Below, one piece after another: positions 10,200-20,410 of a DNA stretch of 44,349 nt (within the stretch, counting starts at the first letter, position 1; every line of letters starts with the position of its first letter). Location: NCBI GenBank assembly GCA_000151295.1, contig GG745332.1:1596984-1641332 (forward strand), read 5' to 3'. Origin of the DNA: Allomyces macrogynus ATCC 38327 (Eukaryota; Blastocladiomycota; Blastocladiomycetes; Blastocladiales; Blastocladiaceae). A model generated the notes under the pieces. It saw nothing but the letters and a program-made list of their open reading frames with translations, searched no databases and was not told the origin of the DNA. Both the position numbers and the translations under genes were made by a program.

Positions 10200-11024
10200 A
10201 TGAACACAAACGCTCGCCCGTTCATATTCAAGCCGAAGATATCGCTGTTCTCTGCTTACACGGCTGCAAGCGACCTCGTCATAGGCGTCTTTCCAATCGA
10301 CTTTCGCGCGCCATCGCCAACCCAGACCGCCAGGCCAAGTTCGCTGCCCAGCCGACCAGTGTCCATTACCGCATCCACAAGCGGACCAACTTTGCCGAGG
10401 TCAAGTTTTGCCCGCCGCCCGGCGACTTTGAATTCATCTTGCACGTTCGTGACTTCGGGCATGACGGCCCGCTTACAGTCGAGGATTTTGCCGCGCGGGT
10501 ACCGCCCGACTCGATTGGTGCCGGCTTGCCCCCGCATCTCGTCACCCAGACACATTTCTTGAACGATGTGGACAGTCGTCTCGGGCAGTTGGGGGTCGGC
10601 CCAGTGTCTGACAGCATCGTGACCCTGGACCAGTATCGCGACTACCGCGCTGCGCACTACGGATACGGTCGCGTCAAGCCGAATGAGCGCGGCGTTTATT
10701 TGCCTGTGATGAACGAGGAACAGCGTGTTCACATGGTCGAGACAATGCTGGTCACCGTTTTCATGTACATCGTTCGACATTTGCGCTGCTCACGCAGACG
10801 GGGCGGATGTGCTCCGGTACGCGGCAGTGCACGTCAAAAAACCGATTCACAGGGCGTGGCACGATTATGGGCTGCTGAGTACTGCGCATTATTTCGCGTG
10901 CGAGTATTTGCTCGAATTGTAGTGGAGTGGGCCGAATGGGATTCGCGAGCCGAGGTTTGTCGTGCCGCCCAGCATCCGGTATATGCCTCCCTCCAGTCTG
11001 GATGGACCCTTCATGTTCGAGTAG
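10200..11024 (+). pseudogene. Frameshifted copy 2 of the unknown tandem family
   Basis: About 275 codons when the pieces are followed across breaks. It starts MNTNARPFIFKPKISLFSAY. The frame shifts by one base just before RAIANPDRQAKF (about 10303), when compared with copy 1. It then runs through RTNFAEVKFCPPPG and LHVRDFGHDGPLTVEDF, and on to EEQRVHMVETML. A second shift at about 10775 leads into DGADVLRYAAVHVKKPIHRA. An in-frame TAG at 10920 is followed by more protein-like sequence (FVVPPSIRYMPPSSLDGPF) ending at 11022-11024. Two shifts and a stop point to a pseudogene, unless sequencing error explains them. The function is unknown. Confidence 0.55.
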
Positions 11025-11072
11025 CTCGGGAGGATCGCTGTGCGCACGTCGGAGGGGGTGGTTGATTCTGGT

Positions 11073-11459
11073 TCAACCAACCAATCGATGGATGCAGACC
11101 AGCTTGGCAGTGCCGGCCCAGTCGCACATTGATTTGGAGAATATTATTCGTCGGTGACGAGCAATCGTGCTCCCTTGTTTAATTTCTTTGCCAAGTTTTG
11201 AAACTATTTTTGATGTATTTTCGCCTTCGATGTGATGGTCTTTGACCTGACATCTTGGCAACCGGTTCATTGGGAAGCGAGAGCACTCCTGGTCGACTGT
11301 GGATACGAGTCGCGCAAACGCTCGGGTGGAGAGCGTCTTCAGAAATGAGACGCGGCTGCTTTCGTCGAAAAATGGGCAGAGGTCTTTAAGCTCGGGCCTG
11401 TGCGTTGGCAAGTCTCTCTCGAACGCGAGCAGCTCACTCGCGCTCCTTGCGTTCAACAC
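11073..11459 (-). other. Uncertain minus-strand open frame
   Basis: A 128-codon minus frame of balanced composition, with phrases such as LKDLCPFFDESSRVSFLKTL and STRAFARLVSTVDQECSRF. It has no ATG near its upstream end; the first in-frame ATG is internal (MNRLPRCQ). It could be an exon, a decayed gene linked with the neighbouring pseudogene pair, or chance. No family is recognised. Confidence 0.22.
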
Positions 11460-11540
11460 CGTTCAACATGGTGAGTCAACACTACGAAACTGGCAAGCAA
11501 TACAATCCATTCCTTCGCGCGCAACGCTCACGGATCGGAC

Positions 11541-13697
11541 CTAAGTTCGCCGACGTTTGGCGCGCTGTCGGTCCTCGCCCTCAATCACCCGCTCTTCCTC
11601 ATCCGACTCGACGACTTTTTCGGCGAGCACGGCCTTGGGCTGCGTCGCGCTGTAGGCCGGCGCGACCCAGTATGGGTTCTTGGCTGCAACGTCGGCGTAC
11701 TTCAAAATGGCCTCGCGCGGGTCTTCGGCGCGCAAGTCGACTACGTTCTTGGCATCGAACAGTGACCCGCCGCCCATGGCCGGCGCGCGCTTTTGGCGTT
11801 CTGGGAACAAGACAACGAGCGAAACAAACTGATCAGTTCAGAGAGCACGGCAAGCATTCCACCAACGCGACAAAACCAAAACGCACCCGGCATCGGCTTG
11901 GCCTTGCCGTCGCGCTGCCGCTTGCCGACCGTCTTCCAATCGACCGCAACCTCACTCGCCTTTTCCATGACCAAATCCGCAACATCGTCCTCGACCGTGC
12001 GCACGCGCGGCGCGCGCGAGACACACAGCGTGACGCCACGCTGCGAGTACCCCGGGCGGTACATGACGGCCGTCGCGCCGCGCGCCGTGCCGACCAAAAT
12101 CTGATGCAGTTTCGGGTGCCACGCGACGCGGACGGCGCCGCCGCCGCCCACCTTGACGGCCGTGACCTGGTCGAATGACGCGCGGTCGAGCACACGCAAT
12201 TCGCCATGTGCGTCGTCGGTGGCTGCCGGCTGCTTGCGCGAGGGCGGGACGGCCCACCCGGCGAGAATGCGCTGGTCGTCGGGCGAGAAGACGGCGTTTT
12301 GTGTTGGGTAGACGGTCGCGATTGAGTGCGTGTGGAGCGGGTGCTTGAAGTTGCGCAGGTCCCAGAGCTTGACGGTCTCGTCCATGGAACGCGACAGGAG
12401 CGTGTGCTGGTCCCATGCGAAGGCAAGCGAGGTGATGGGGTTGCCGGACGCATGCGCCGTGTGGTGCTGGAAGGCCGCAGTCGAGTAGGGGCCTTGCGCT
12501 TTCCAGATGCGGATGCTGTAAGAGACGGTCGACGGTGAGTGAGCGAAGCGGGATTATGCACTGACAGAATCGGAATCGGCCAACGTACCTCCCATCTTCG
12601 GCACCGCCGGCAAGATAGTTGTCATCGCGCGAATAGGCGAGCGTCGACACGGGCGACTTGGCCGCGATCCCGCGCGCACCAGTCCCGTGCTTGAAAACAA
12701 TCACCTGCGCTTGCTTGCGTGGGCGCTCGACATCCCAGATTCTGTTGTCGAAATGGTCAGAGTGAGCTGGAGTAGGGTGGAGAAGCACGGAGAAGGATAC
12801 GCACCGAATAGTTGAATCGAACGAGCTTGTCGCAAACGTCTGCTTGTGACCAGGCCGCCACCGCACAGCCGTGACGGTGCCCGTGTGGCCATCGGTGTTG
12901 CGCAAGTCGCGCAAATACATGTCTCCCTTCGCGTACTCATGGCTAAAAACCGCCGGGGAAAGAATGAGTCTTCGCTTCCCTCAGGCAATGATCACCGAAT
13001 CCCTGTACCGCATCACTCCATCGCGATCATACAACCGCACCTGCGGCGCGTGCGGCGCCAGCAAGAACGAGTCTCCCGTCGTGGACCACTGCACGTCGAG
13101 GATCTGGTGGCCGGGCATGGGCTCGAGCGACTTGAACGCGCGCAGGTTCGCGTCCATGGCGGCAAAGTCGTACATGCGAATCGTGTAGTCGAGCGAACCA
13201 GTAATGCAGCGCGCTCCCGACGGGTCCACGTCGAGCGCCGTGACGGCGCGAGAGTGGCCCTGCATGTGCACCTCGTTCGTGAGCGGGAGCGGGTTGTCGT
13301 CGGTCTCGTCGCCGTCGAGGTTGTCGTCGTCATCCGAGCCGGTAGCGGCAGCGTCGGCTGGTGGTGGTGGGCCAATGAAATCGTCGTCGTCGTCGTCGTC
13401 TTCTTGGTCCTTTTCGTCGGGTGCTTGCCGTGCAGGGGCTGCGCTCGAGCTCGGAGTGGACGGTGTTGGCTCATCATCACGAACACCTCGCCTTTGCGGC
13501 GCTTCACGCTCTGCCTCGTCGTCGCTCTCGCCGTTCGTGGCTGCCCTTGTCGCCTTGCTCGTGTTGGTCTGGCTGCGAATTGCGCCTGTACTCTTGCCGA
13601 AACCCGAGGCCATCATGGCCTTGAGCGCATCCCACTCGGACTGGGCCGACGCAACGGCGCTCGAGGATTTTTTGCTGGAAGTTGCGCGGCGGTCCAT
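11541..13697 (-). CDS. WDR70: WDR70-like WD40-repeat protein
   Basis: Five exons, 13697-13009, 12942-12805, 12741-12589, 12515-11887 and 11800-11541, give 622 residues (human WDR70 is 654). After an acidic, Ser/Pro-rich N-terminus come WD40 blades: MQGHSRAVTALDVDPSGARC, then GHTGTVTAVRWRPGHKQTF, a blade ending STIRIWDVERP, and SMDETVKLWDLRNFK. The C-terminal signature DPREAILKYADVAAKNPYWV and APAYSATQPK is characteristic of this family. All four introns (63-86 nt) join in phase. WDR70 relatives work in the nucleus with CRL4-type ubiquitin ligases in histone H2B ubiquitylation and the DNA-damage response. The N-terminal Asp-rich run (DDDDDDDF) is near residue 100. The gene is head to head with HUS1. 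Confidence 0.93.
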
Positions 13698-13942
13698 GGT
13701 TGCGAAATACTGGAAACGTCGTCGTCGACGGCGCCGACCGGGCGGCCAGATCCTGAAGCCAGAGGAATGAGCCAAACGCACGTGTCCAGCTAGTGAGTCA
13801 GCGCTGCGCTCCTCTCGCTGGCTCTGCCTTCACGTCTTCATCAAGTCGCACCGACCGCCGGCCAGAGCAACAGCTGCAGCACCTCGCACTCCACGTCTCG
13901 ACTTCCAGCACGCGCACGACCGCGCCCCGCCTAGCTTGCACG
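13698..13942. promoter_or_regulatory. Divergent promoter, WDR70 / HUS1
   Basis: Only 245 bp separate the start codons of these divergent genes, so their promoters must overlap. No TATA box is obvious. Shared control is inferred from spacing. Confidence 0.5.
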
Positions 13943-14949
13943 ATGCGCATGAAATTCAAGGTCATCTCGCCCAAGACGCTCGCCAAGCTCGTGGCCCCAC
14001 TCGACAAGCTCGGCGCGCGGCACTGCACGCTACGCTTCTCGCGACACCGCTTCTACCTGGTCGTCAAGGACGCGGCCGACGCGACGCAGGTCTGGTCGCA
14101 CGCGCCCGCCGACCTGCTCTTCGAGGAAATGTTGCTGGAATCGTCGCACCCAAACTCGGATATCGCGCTGTCGGTGCCCACGGCATTACTGCACCGCGCC
14201 GTCAAGAGCATGGCGACGGCGCACGCGGTGACGGTGAAACTCGCGCGCAACCCGACACCCGTCTTAACCATGACCATGGTCGCAGAGTCCAAGGCGGGCG
14301 CGCGGCCTGTGGTCATACACCACGATGTGCCGATCCGTGTTCTGAAGCGGAGTGCGATTGATGAGTTGCGCGAGCCGCGGATGCCGTGGTCGGATGTGTA
14401 TGTGGCCCTGCCTCCGCTCGCGACGCTGCGCGCCATGATCGACCGGATCAAGGCCATGGGTGCGACGCACTTGACCCTGGCCAGCCGACATGGGCTTGGG
14501 GAGTTGCGGATCCGCGCTGAGACGCCGAATGTGCAATTTGAAACGGTGATAGGAAGACTCGAGCACGCGCGCGTGGTTGACGGTGCGTGTGTCACATTTC
14601 TGTGCCGCTCACATGTTGTACCTGCGCGAGCTGACTGACCAGACGCGGTTGGATTCCCCATGTAGAACGAGGGCAAGACGCCGGCCCTGCCCCGCTCGCA
14701 ACCGCCCTCCGCGCCGACCAGCTCGCCGAAGTGACCGTGGCCACAGCCGACTTTAGCCGCGTCCTGCAATGCTACGTTGCGCACCCGACGCAAGTCGTCC
14801 TCGCAATCCACCATCAGGTATGTGCTGTCGTCTACGCGCACCTCGATGCGCCCGACTCCCCGCCCGACGATGTGGGCAGGGGAGGACAAGCCGCACCGAA
14901 TCAGTCCGAGTCGGTGCTCACTTACTATGTGCCCGCGCGAATCATGTGA
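13943..14949 (+). CDS. HUS1: Checkpoint clamp subunit Hus1
   Basis: Two exons, 13943-14582 and 14666-14949, give 307 residues (human HUS1 is 280). Hus1 forms the PCNA-like 9-1-1 clamp with Rad9 and Rad1, which is loaded at damaged DNA and activates the checkpoint kinase pathway. Features visible: the opening MRMKFKVISPKTLAKLV, the segment VVIHHDVPIRVLKRSAIDEL, which matches 'THDIPIKVI' of the family, and a C-terminal end SVLTYYVPARIM that parallels the family's 'LQYFIPAL'. The 83-nt intron (GTGCGT...TGTAG) joins in phase. A second ATG lies two codons downstream. AATAAA at 14951-14956 directly after the stop is a likely poly(A) signal. The gene converges on MTR3. Confidence 0.9.
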
Positions 14950-14950
14950 T

Positions 14951-14956
14951 AATAAA
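14951..14956 (+). terminator. AATAAA poly(A) signal for HUS1
   Basis: The hexamer AATAAA begins one base after the HUS1 stop codon, inside the 22-bp gap before the MTR3 stop. The two 3' ends must therefore overlap. Confidence 0.5.
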
Positions 14957-14971
14957 AAGACAATCTTGTTG

Positions 14972-16126
14972 CTACAGTTCCATGTCGTCGTCATCCACGA
15001 CCGCGACGTTGTTGGTCGGCGCGGTCTGGGATTGCGCCTCGTGTGCGGCCGCGACGAGGGCTTCGGACATGAGCGTGTGGATTTCGGCACAGGCGTCGAT
15101 GCAAAAGTCCATGGCCTAGGCGCGCAGCGCGACGATGAGTTTTTGCGGACGAGGAATGAGGCACAGAGAAGAATCGCACATACCTCCTCGGCCGTTGTTG
15201 CGCCGACCGATCCGGTCTGGATCACTTGCGACACTTGGTTCAGACTCGACATGTAGGCGAGCAACATCGACCCCTTGCGCAACTTCTCCTCGGTCGCTGT
15301 CAGGTCCATGACGACCATATCTTCGACGAACCCCTACTCCACGGCCCACCATCAGAACTCTTGCGCATCCTTCCTCCATCGACGTGCGCAAAAAGAGGTC
15401 CGTACCGCCGTGCACGCCGCGACCAAGTCGTACATCTCGATCCCTGCATCCGCGAGCGCCAAACTCGCGGCACTCACCCCCGCAGCCACGGACGCCAGCG
15501 TGCCATCGTCCTCGAGCACTGTCACAAACACGTCCACGGCGGCCTTGGAGAACGACTCGAAGACAATCGCTGGCGCGAGCGCGTCCTCGAGCACCTGGGA
15601 GTATTCCTTCTCCACCACGTCCTTGACGAACCCGCGCCGCTTGGCCTGCGCGAAGGGGGCCAATCGGAACTCGACAGTGACGCGGCCACGGTCGGTGTCG
15701 GTCAGCTTGCGGTCCGGACGCGGGCCGTATCTACGGTTGCCGCGAAGCGAGATTAGGGGTCGTATGTGGTGGGGTGCAGAAGGTGGATTGCGACGAGCAC
15801 GAGCACGTACACGGCGCAGATGACCTTGGTGTTGCCCTGTTCGACGAACGCGGATCCGTCGGCGGCGGGGACGGCGCCGGTCTTGATGACTGAATAATTT
15901 GTCGCCCAGGCACCGGATCAGCACCGGTCCAATCCAAATGGTGCCGGAGTTGCTGAATCTTCATACAAAATGGCCTCACGGTCTCGACGTTGCGGCCGTC
16001 CTGTCGTTTCGCGTCCTGATTCAAGAGCGGTGCTTGTTCGGCGCTGGCCTCGCCTTGGAGCGGCAGCGGGATCACCGACACTTCGGGCCCATTGATACGC
16101 TTGCGGTCGATATTTGCTGATGCCAT
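14972..16126 (-). CDS. MTR3: Exosome RNase PH-like ring subunit Mtr3
   Basis: Five exons, 16126-15967, 15889-15811, 15730-15406, 15333-15184 and 15115-14972, give 285 residues. All four introns (68-80 nt) keep phase. The RNase PH fold is clear: RPFFIKTGAVPAADGSAFVE, then GNTKVICAVYGPRPDRK, and the Mtr3-typical SLALADAGIEMYDLVAAC. Further on are LLAYMSSLNQVSQVIQTG and a C-terminal helix CIDACAEIHTLMSEAL. Mtr3 (EXOSC6) is a non-catalytic member of the six-subunit ring of the RNA exosome, which processes rRNA and degrades RNA in nucleus and cytoplasm. The start is the ATG of MASANIDRKR; the acidic tail ends DDDDMEL. Rrp41 is a possible alternative, but the 'ADAGIEMYDLVAAC' wording favours Mtr3. 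Confidence 0.9.
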
Positions 16127-16507
16127 GGTCGGTGCGCTGTGCTGCTGCAAGTTGTTCAATGCTGGAAACTGATTCAAATCGTGATTCTGTGGCGCGCAGA
16201 TCGCGACGCGTGGTGGAGCGATCGTGTTGTCGGCATCAGGCGACGGCGCGTGCGACGTGGTTGAAGTCGGTTTCCGAGCTGGTTGTGGGGCGAGGGCGGC
16301 CTGACAACAGAGCATCTGAGCACATGTGATTACATCGCACTCTGCCCCTTGCCTGTGCTGCCAACCCTCTGATCCTGATCCCGCACGAACCACGAGCACG
16401 CCGCCCATCGCCACGACGTGCGCCTGCACCAGCGTCAGCAAATTTGGACCGAACCTGTTTTTGATCCCGCCCGTACCTGAACCGTCACCCCAACCCACGT
16501 TCCGAAT
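16127..16507. promoter_or_regulatory. Divergent promoter, MTR3 / UTP6
   Basis: A 381-bp gap between divergent start codons of two rRNA-processing genes. No TATA box is obvious. Joint regulation as ribosome-biogenesis genes is a reasonable inference, but I see no specific motif. Confidence 0.45.
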
Positions 16508-18764
16508 ATGGCCGACGGCGTCCAGCTCCAGCTCGAGGCCATGGTGGCCGAGCTTCGGGACGCGCAGCGCAAGAAGCTGTTCACCGAGGTAAGGTGAACC
16601 TCTGCTCGACGATTTTGGTCCAGCTTGGGTGCTGATCCACGCGGTCATTCTGTCAGGTCGAGGTCAAGTCGATTGTCAAGCAGCGCACCAACTTCTCGTA
16701 CGCGCTCCGCCGCCGCGGCGCCAACAAGGCCGATTTCATCAAGTACATTGACTACGAGTGGAACCTCGAAAAGATCCGCCGCAAGCGCGTGAGCCGAATG
16801 GGTTTGTTTCCCCCCTCGCTCTCGTCACCCTCATTTCCCGGCGCGTCGAGACACTCACCGCCCCATTCGCCCCTCCAGGCCTCCGGTACAAGTCTTCGAT
16901 CATCGACTACGCCGGCCCGAAACGTCTCCACCACCTCTACAACCGCGCCGTCGCCAAGTTCCCCGGTGATGTGGCACTGTGGCTGAGGTACATTGACATG
17001 GCCAAGAAACTCAAGTCCTACCGTCGCCTCGGGTCCGTGTTTGCGCGCGCGATCCAGCTGCTCCCGCGCAACTCGGCGCTGTGGATTCTCGCCGCCAAGT
17101 GGGAGTTTGAGCGCAATGCCAACACGGCGTCGGCGCGGAAACTGATGCAACGCGCCGTGCACATTAACCGCGACGCCAAGGAGTTGTGGGCCGAGTGGTT
17201 CAAGATGGAGACGATGTATGTGGCCAAGATTCGCGTGCGCAAGGAGTTGGCGGAGAAGTTGAAGGGCAAGGCGGGTGCTGCTGCCGACGACGACGCGTCG
17301 AACGCGAGTTCTGAGGCCGAGGACGATTCGGACGAGGAGGAGGACGACGCGATGCAGGTGCTCGGCGACGCGCCGGCAAATGCCATGGACGTCGACGAGG
17401 ACGAGGACGGCAGTGATGCCGAGGATACGCTCGCGCGCGTCGGTGGCGACACGGACTCGGCACTCGACGCGAAACTGCGCAATGGACGGCCGTCCGAGTC
17501 GACCGACCATTCTGATGATGACCCGGTCGTCGCGTACACGATCCCGCGACTCGTGTTCGACGAAGCCCTCGTCGCGGTTCCCAACGACGTGGACCTGTGC
17601 CGGGCGTGCATGCACGTCGCCGCAAACGCGCACGGTGCGCAGTCGCTCGTCGACCACTTGCTCGCCCGGATTCGTGAGTCGCTCGCACCAAGGAACGCGC
17701 ACGCGGCCCTACTCGTCTCCGCATGGCGCGTCATCCCCGGCGTCGCGACCGTCGCACCGTCCGACCCGACCTACCCGGCGCTCCTGCACGCAGCGATTCA
17801 GGCGTACGACGACGATTTCGCCACCTCGACACCCGACCAGCACGCATTGCGCCGCGACGTCATGCTGCAGTTCCTTCTCGACCAGAACCGTGTCGCCGGC
17901 CGCGTCGACAAGGCCCTGCGCGCGTACATTGGCGCGCAAATCCAGCGGCACGCACTCGCGTATCTGCGCATCGCCGACCCGTCCCTCGCGGCGCCTACAG
18001 GGTCGGCACCACCGGTCCCGACGGGCGACGCACCGCTGCTCGCATCCACGTACCAGCTCTTGCTGCAAGCGCTACCCAAGTTCCCGCAACCTTTCTCTGG
18101 CATGACCCCCAACTCGGTCGCGTCACTCGCGACTTCGGCGTTCCCGACCCACGTCCCGCTCCTTCTCGCCCGCATCACGATTGACCCGGCATGGGCACCG
18201 ACCGCGGTCACCGCGCGCGTCTCGGCGTGCGACGTCGTCGACCTGCTCCTGCACGTGCACTCCCTCGTCGGCAACGGGAAGTACCCGCCCGCCGACCACT
18301 GCGCAGATGACGACGACATGTGCCTGACGCGCGTCGCTGCGCACGCACTCGCGCAATGGAAACGAGTCCAGTCGGCTCCGTCACCCGCGACCGACGCCGA
18401 CCGGGTTCTCACGCAGCACGCCGCGTTCCTGACCAGCGTTCTCCGCGTTCTCCCTGTTAACGAACGTGGCGCGTTCCGCGACCAGCTGCTGCGCACGTAC
18501 CCGGCGACGTCGCTCGAAGTGCTGGCGGCGCTCGTAGACGCTGAGATTCCGGACACGCCGCTCGCGCGGAGTCGCGAGCTGTACATGCTCGGCGCGCAGC
18601 GGTGGCCCGGAAGCGTCGCGTGGTGGTTGCGGTACTTGACGTTTGAAGTGAAGGTCGCCAAGGACCTCGTGCAGGCAACGCAGGTGTACTTGCGCGCGGC
18701 GCGCGCGGTGGGTAGCGTGGATGCGGATGAGTTGGCGGCCAAGTGGAATTTGATCAAGGGGTGA
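16508..18764 (+). CDS. UTP6: U3 snoRNP / SSU-processome protein Utp6
   Basis: Three exons, 16508-16588, 16657-16801 and 16879-18764, give 703 residues (human UTP6 is 597). The N-terminus matches the family: VKSIVKQRTNFSYALRRRGA, then DFIKYIDYEWNLEKIRRKRV. HAT helical repeats follow, for example LWLRYIDMAKKLKSYRRLGS and ALWILAAKWEFERNANTASA. Utp6 acts in the nucleolus in early 18S pre-rRNA cleavage. Intron 2 uses an unusual donor (GTTTGT), chosen because it keeps frame and restores the conserved RMGLRYKSS join. A long acidic insert (about residues 205-270, many Asp/Glu) makes the protein longer than usual. The C-terminal half is Ala-rich with further HAT-like helices such as AQRWPGSVAWWLRYLTFEVK. 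Confidence 0.92.
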
Positions 18765-20410
18765 GGCTAGCGGAAGGGGGGGGAAGAGTTTTGGCGTGTT
18801 GATTTTTGAAAGTAGAATGGCAATCAAGTCTTGCGTGTCGCGCTGCCGTTCTCATTGATTGAGGTCCATATAATGATGAGGTCCAGCTGAATCGTCGTCC
18901 GGCACACGCACAACGACACTTACGATGAAAGCACAAACCAAGGGAGCGAACAGACGTCGAGGGCAGAGGATCATTTCGCCCACGAACATGGCGGAACGCG
19001 TTGTGGCCCGGTGCCTCCGTGCGGTGAAGATGAATGAGCGGAAGTACCGCATCAGTCACAGTCAGTCCCAGCAAGATGCTTCCGTTCGGACGCCGCCACC
19101 GCGACAGCATAGTACCATCACGCGAGGTCAGTGTGTCGAGTCGAGCTGACGCGTGCCCGGCGCGCGGCTGTGGCGCGCAAATGTCGCCTGCACCGGCCAC
19201 GACGCGACGCGCACGTCCCCGCTTACCGGCTTAGCACGCGCGCAGAGCATTGCAGGCCGACGTGAGCGCTCCAGTGACCGGCGCTGGCAGGGGTCATCGC
19301 GTCCCTCAGAAAGAGGCGAGACGGCCGCGTGCACCAACCATCACGCGGCTCGTTGCGTCCCCTTGCTCCGTTGCCTAGCCAGTCATAACCACGTCGCGGC
19401 CCACGGCCCGTTGTCTCTCTTTACACAATGCTTTATCACCGCGGATCAAAGACAGGCGAGTCGCACTTTTACCACGGCTCGCCTGTAAAAAACACGCAGG
19501 GGAGCAAAAAGGACACTGGTCCGTTGCCCAATCTGGTTGTTTGGCCCACTGCATTCTCGGCGGGGCCAGACGCACATATCGGGCGACATTTTGTCAAAAC
19601 ATGCTCGACGATGTTGCTGGATTTATGGCGAGCTCGTGCCCGCTGATGGACAGGACGTGGCCGAAAAGATGGTTGCAGTGCTCAAGAGCGTTGTCCTTGT
19701 GTTGGCGTGCATCCGCCTTGGCGAGAAGCACCGGCGTGCCGCCCAGAACAGCCGAGGTGCAACACGAGGAGCGCACGACAGCAGCAGATCCATGAACCAA
19801 AGTGCACATTCTGTCCTAGCTCTCCTGCATGTCGGCCGGCTGGCAGAGCTGCGGCCCACGGTCACGCGTGCTCGACGATCATGTTTCGGCCGCCAGTCGT
19901 TGTGCCGCAGCACGTTCTGATCGTGATTGGGCGAGAAGCGGACCATGGAACAACATTGAGCCCGATCTGGGTCTGAAACCCGGAAAGAAGCAACAGTGCA
20001 AGCAGCAACAAGAGCTGGGCTGGAAACAAGAAAAAATAACGGTGTTTTCGTGTGTTTGCGACCAAAAAACATTGCAGGCAAGTTCGGCGGAAGCGGAGCG
20101 CATACACGCGGGTTGTTGCTGCTGCAGGCAGCGTTGGATGTTGTGTTGGGTTGACAGTTTGGTCAATGGCTTCACGCAGTTGTGCTGTGCTGTGCCGAGC
20201 TCGACTTCTTCGCGGGCCCGACTCCCCGCTCCCTCTCTCGCTTTCGCTCCCCGCAGACCTCCCCCACCGAGGCCACACAAATTTGTTCCCCTGCGGCACA
20301 AGCGCCGCCATCACTTCCCGCACCGATCTGCCCGGTCCGGCCGCACGCGCGCGCTCACACGCCCTCTGATCAGCTCACCGAAGCGCTCTCCACCACTTCC
20401 AACCGCCGCA
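18765..20410. other. Long intergenic region
   Basis: About 1.65 kb between UTP6 and RCC1, both on the plus strand. Frames in it lack family resemblance and good composition. It holds one perfect hairpin (19452-19486) and must contain the RCC1 promoter. A minus-strand stretch ends in a good donor-like GTAAGT near 18916, but no exon partner could be found. Confidence 0.5.
19452..19486. other. Perfect 9-bp inverted repeat (hairpin)
   Basis: ACAGGCGAG and CTCGCCTGT are exact reverse complements separated by 17 bases, followed by a run of A. It could be a hairpin, a binding site for a dimeric factor, or chance. Confidence 0.6.

Noticed and set aside
14053..15318. 421-codon minus-strand frame spanning HUS1 and the end of MTR3
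   Set aside because: Only its first part is a real exon of MTR3; the rest is antisense to HUS1 and lacks family resemblance.
18800..19200. Minus-strand exon-like segment ending in a GTAAGT donor
   Set aside because: No acceptor or partner exon could be found, the local frame has no family resemblance, and GTAAGT is not the donor type used by genes here.
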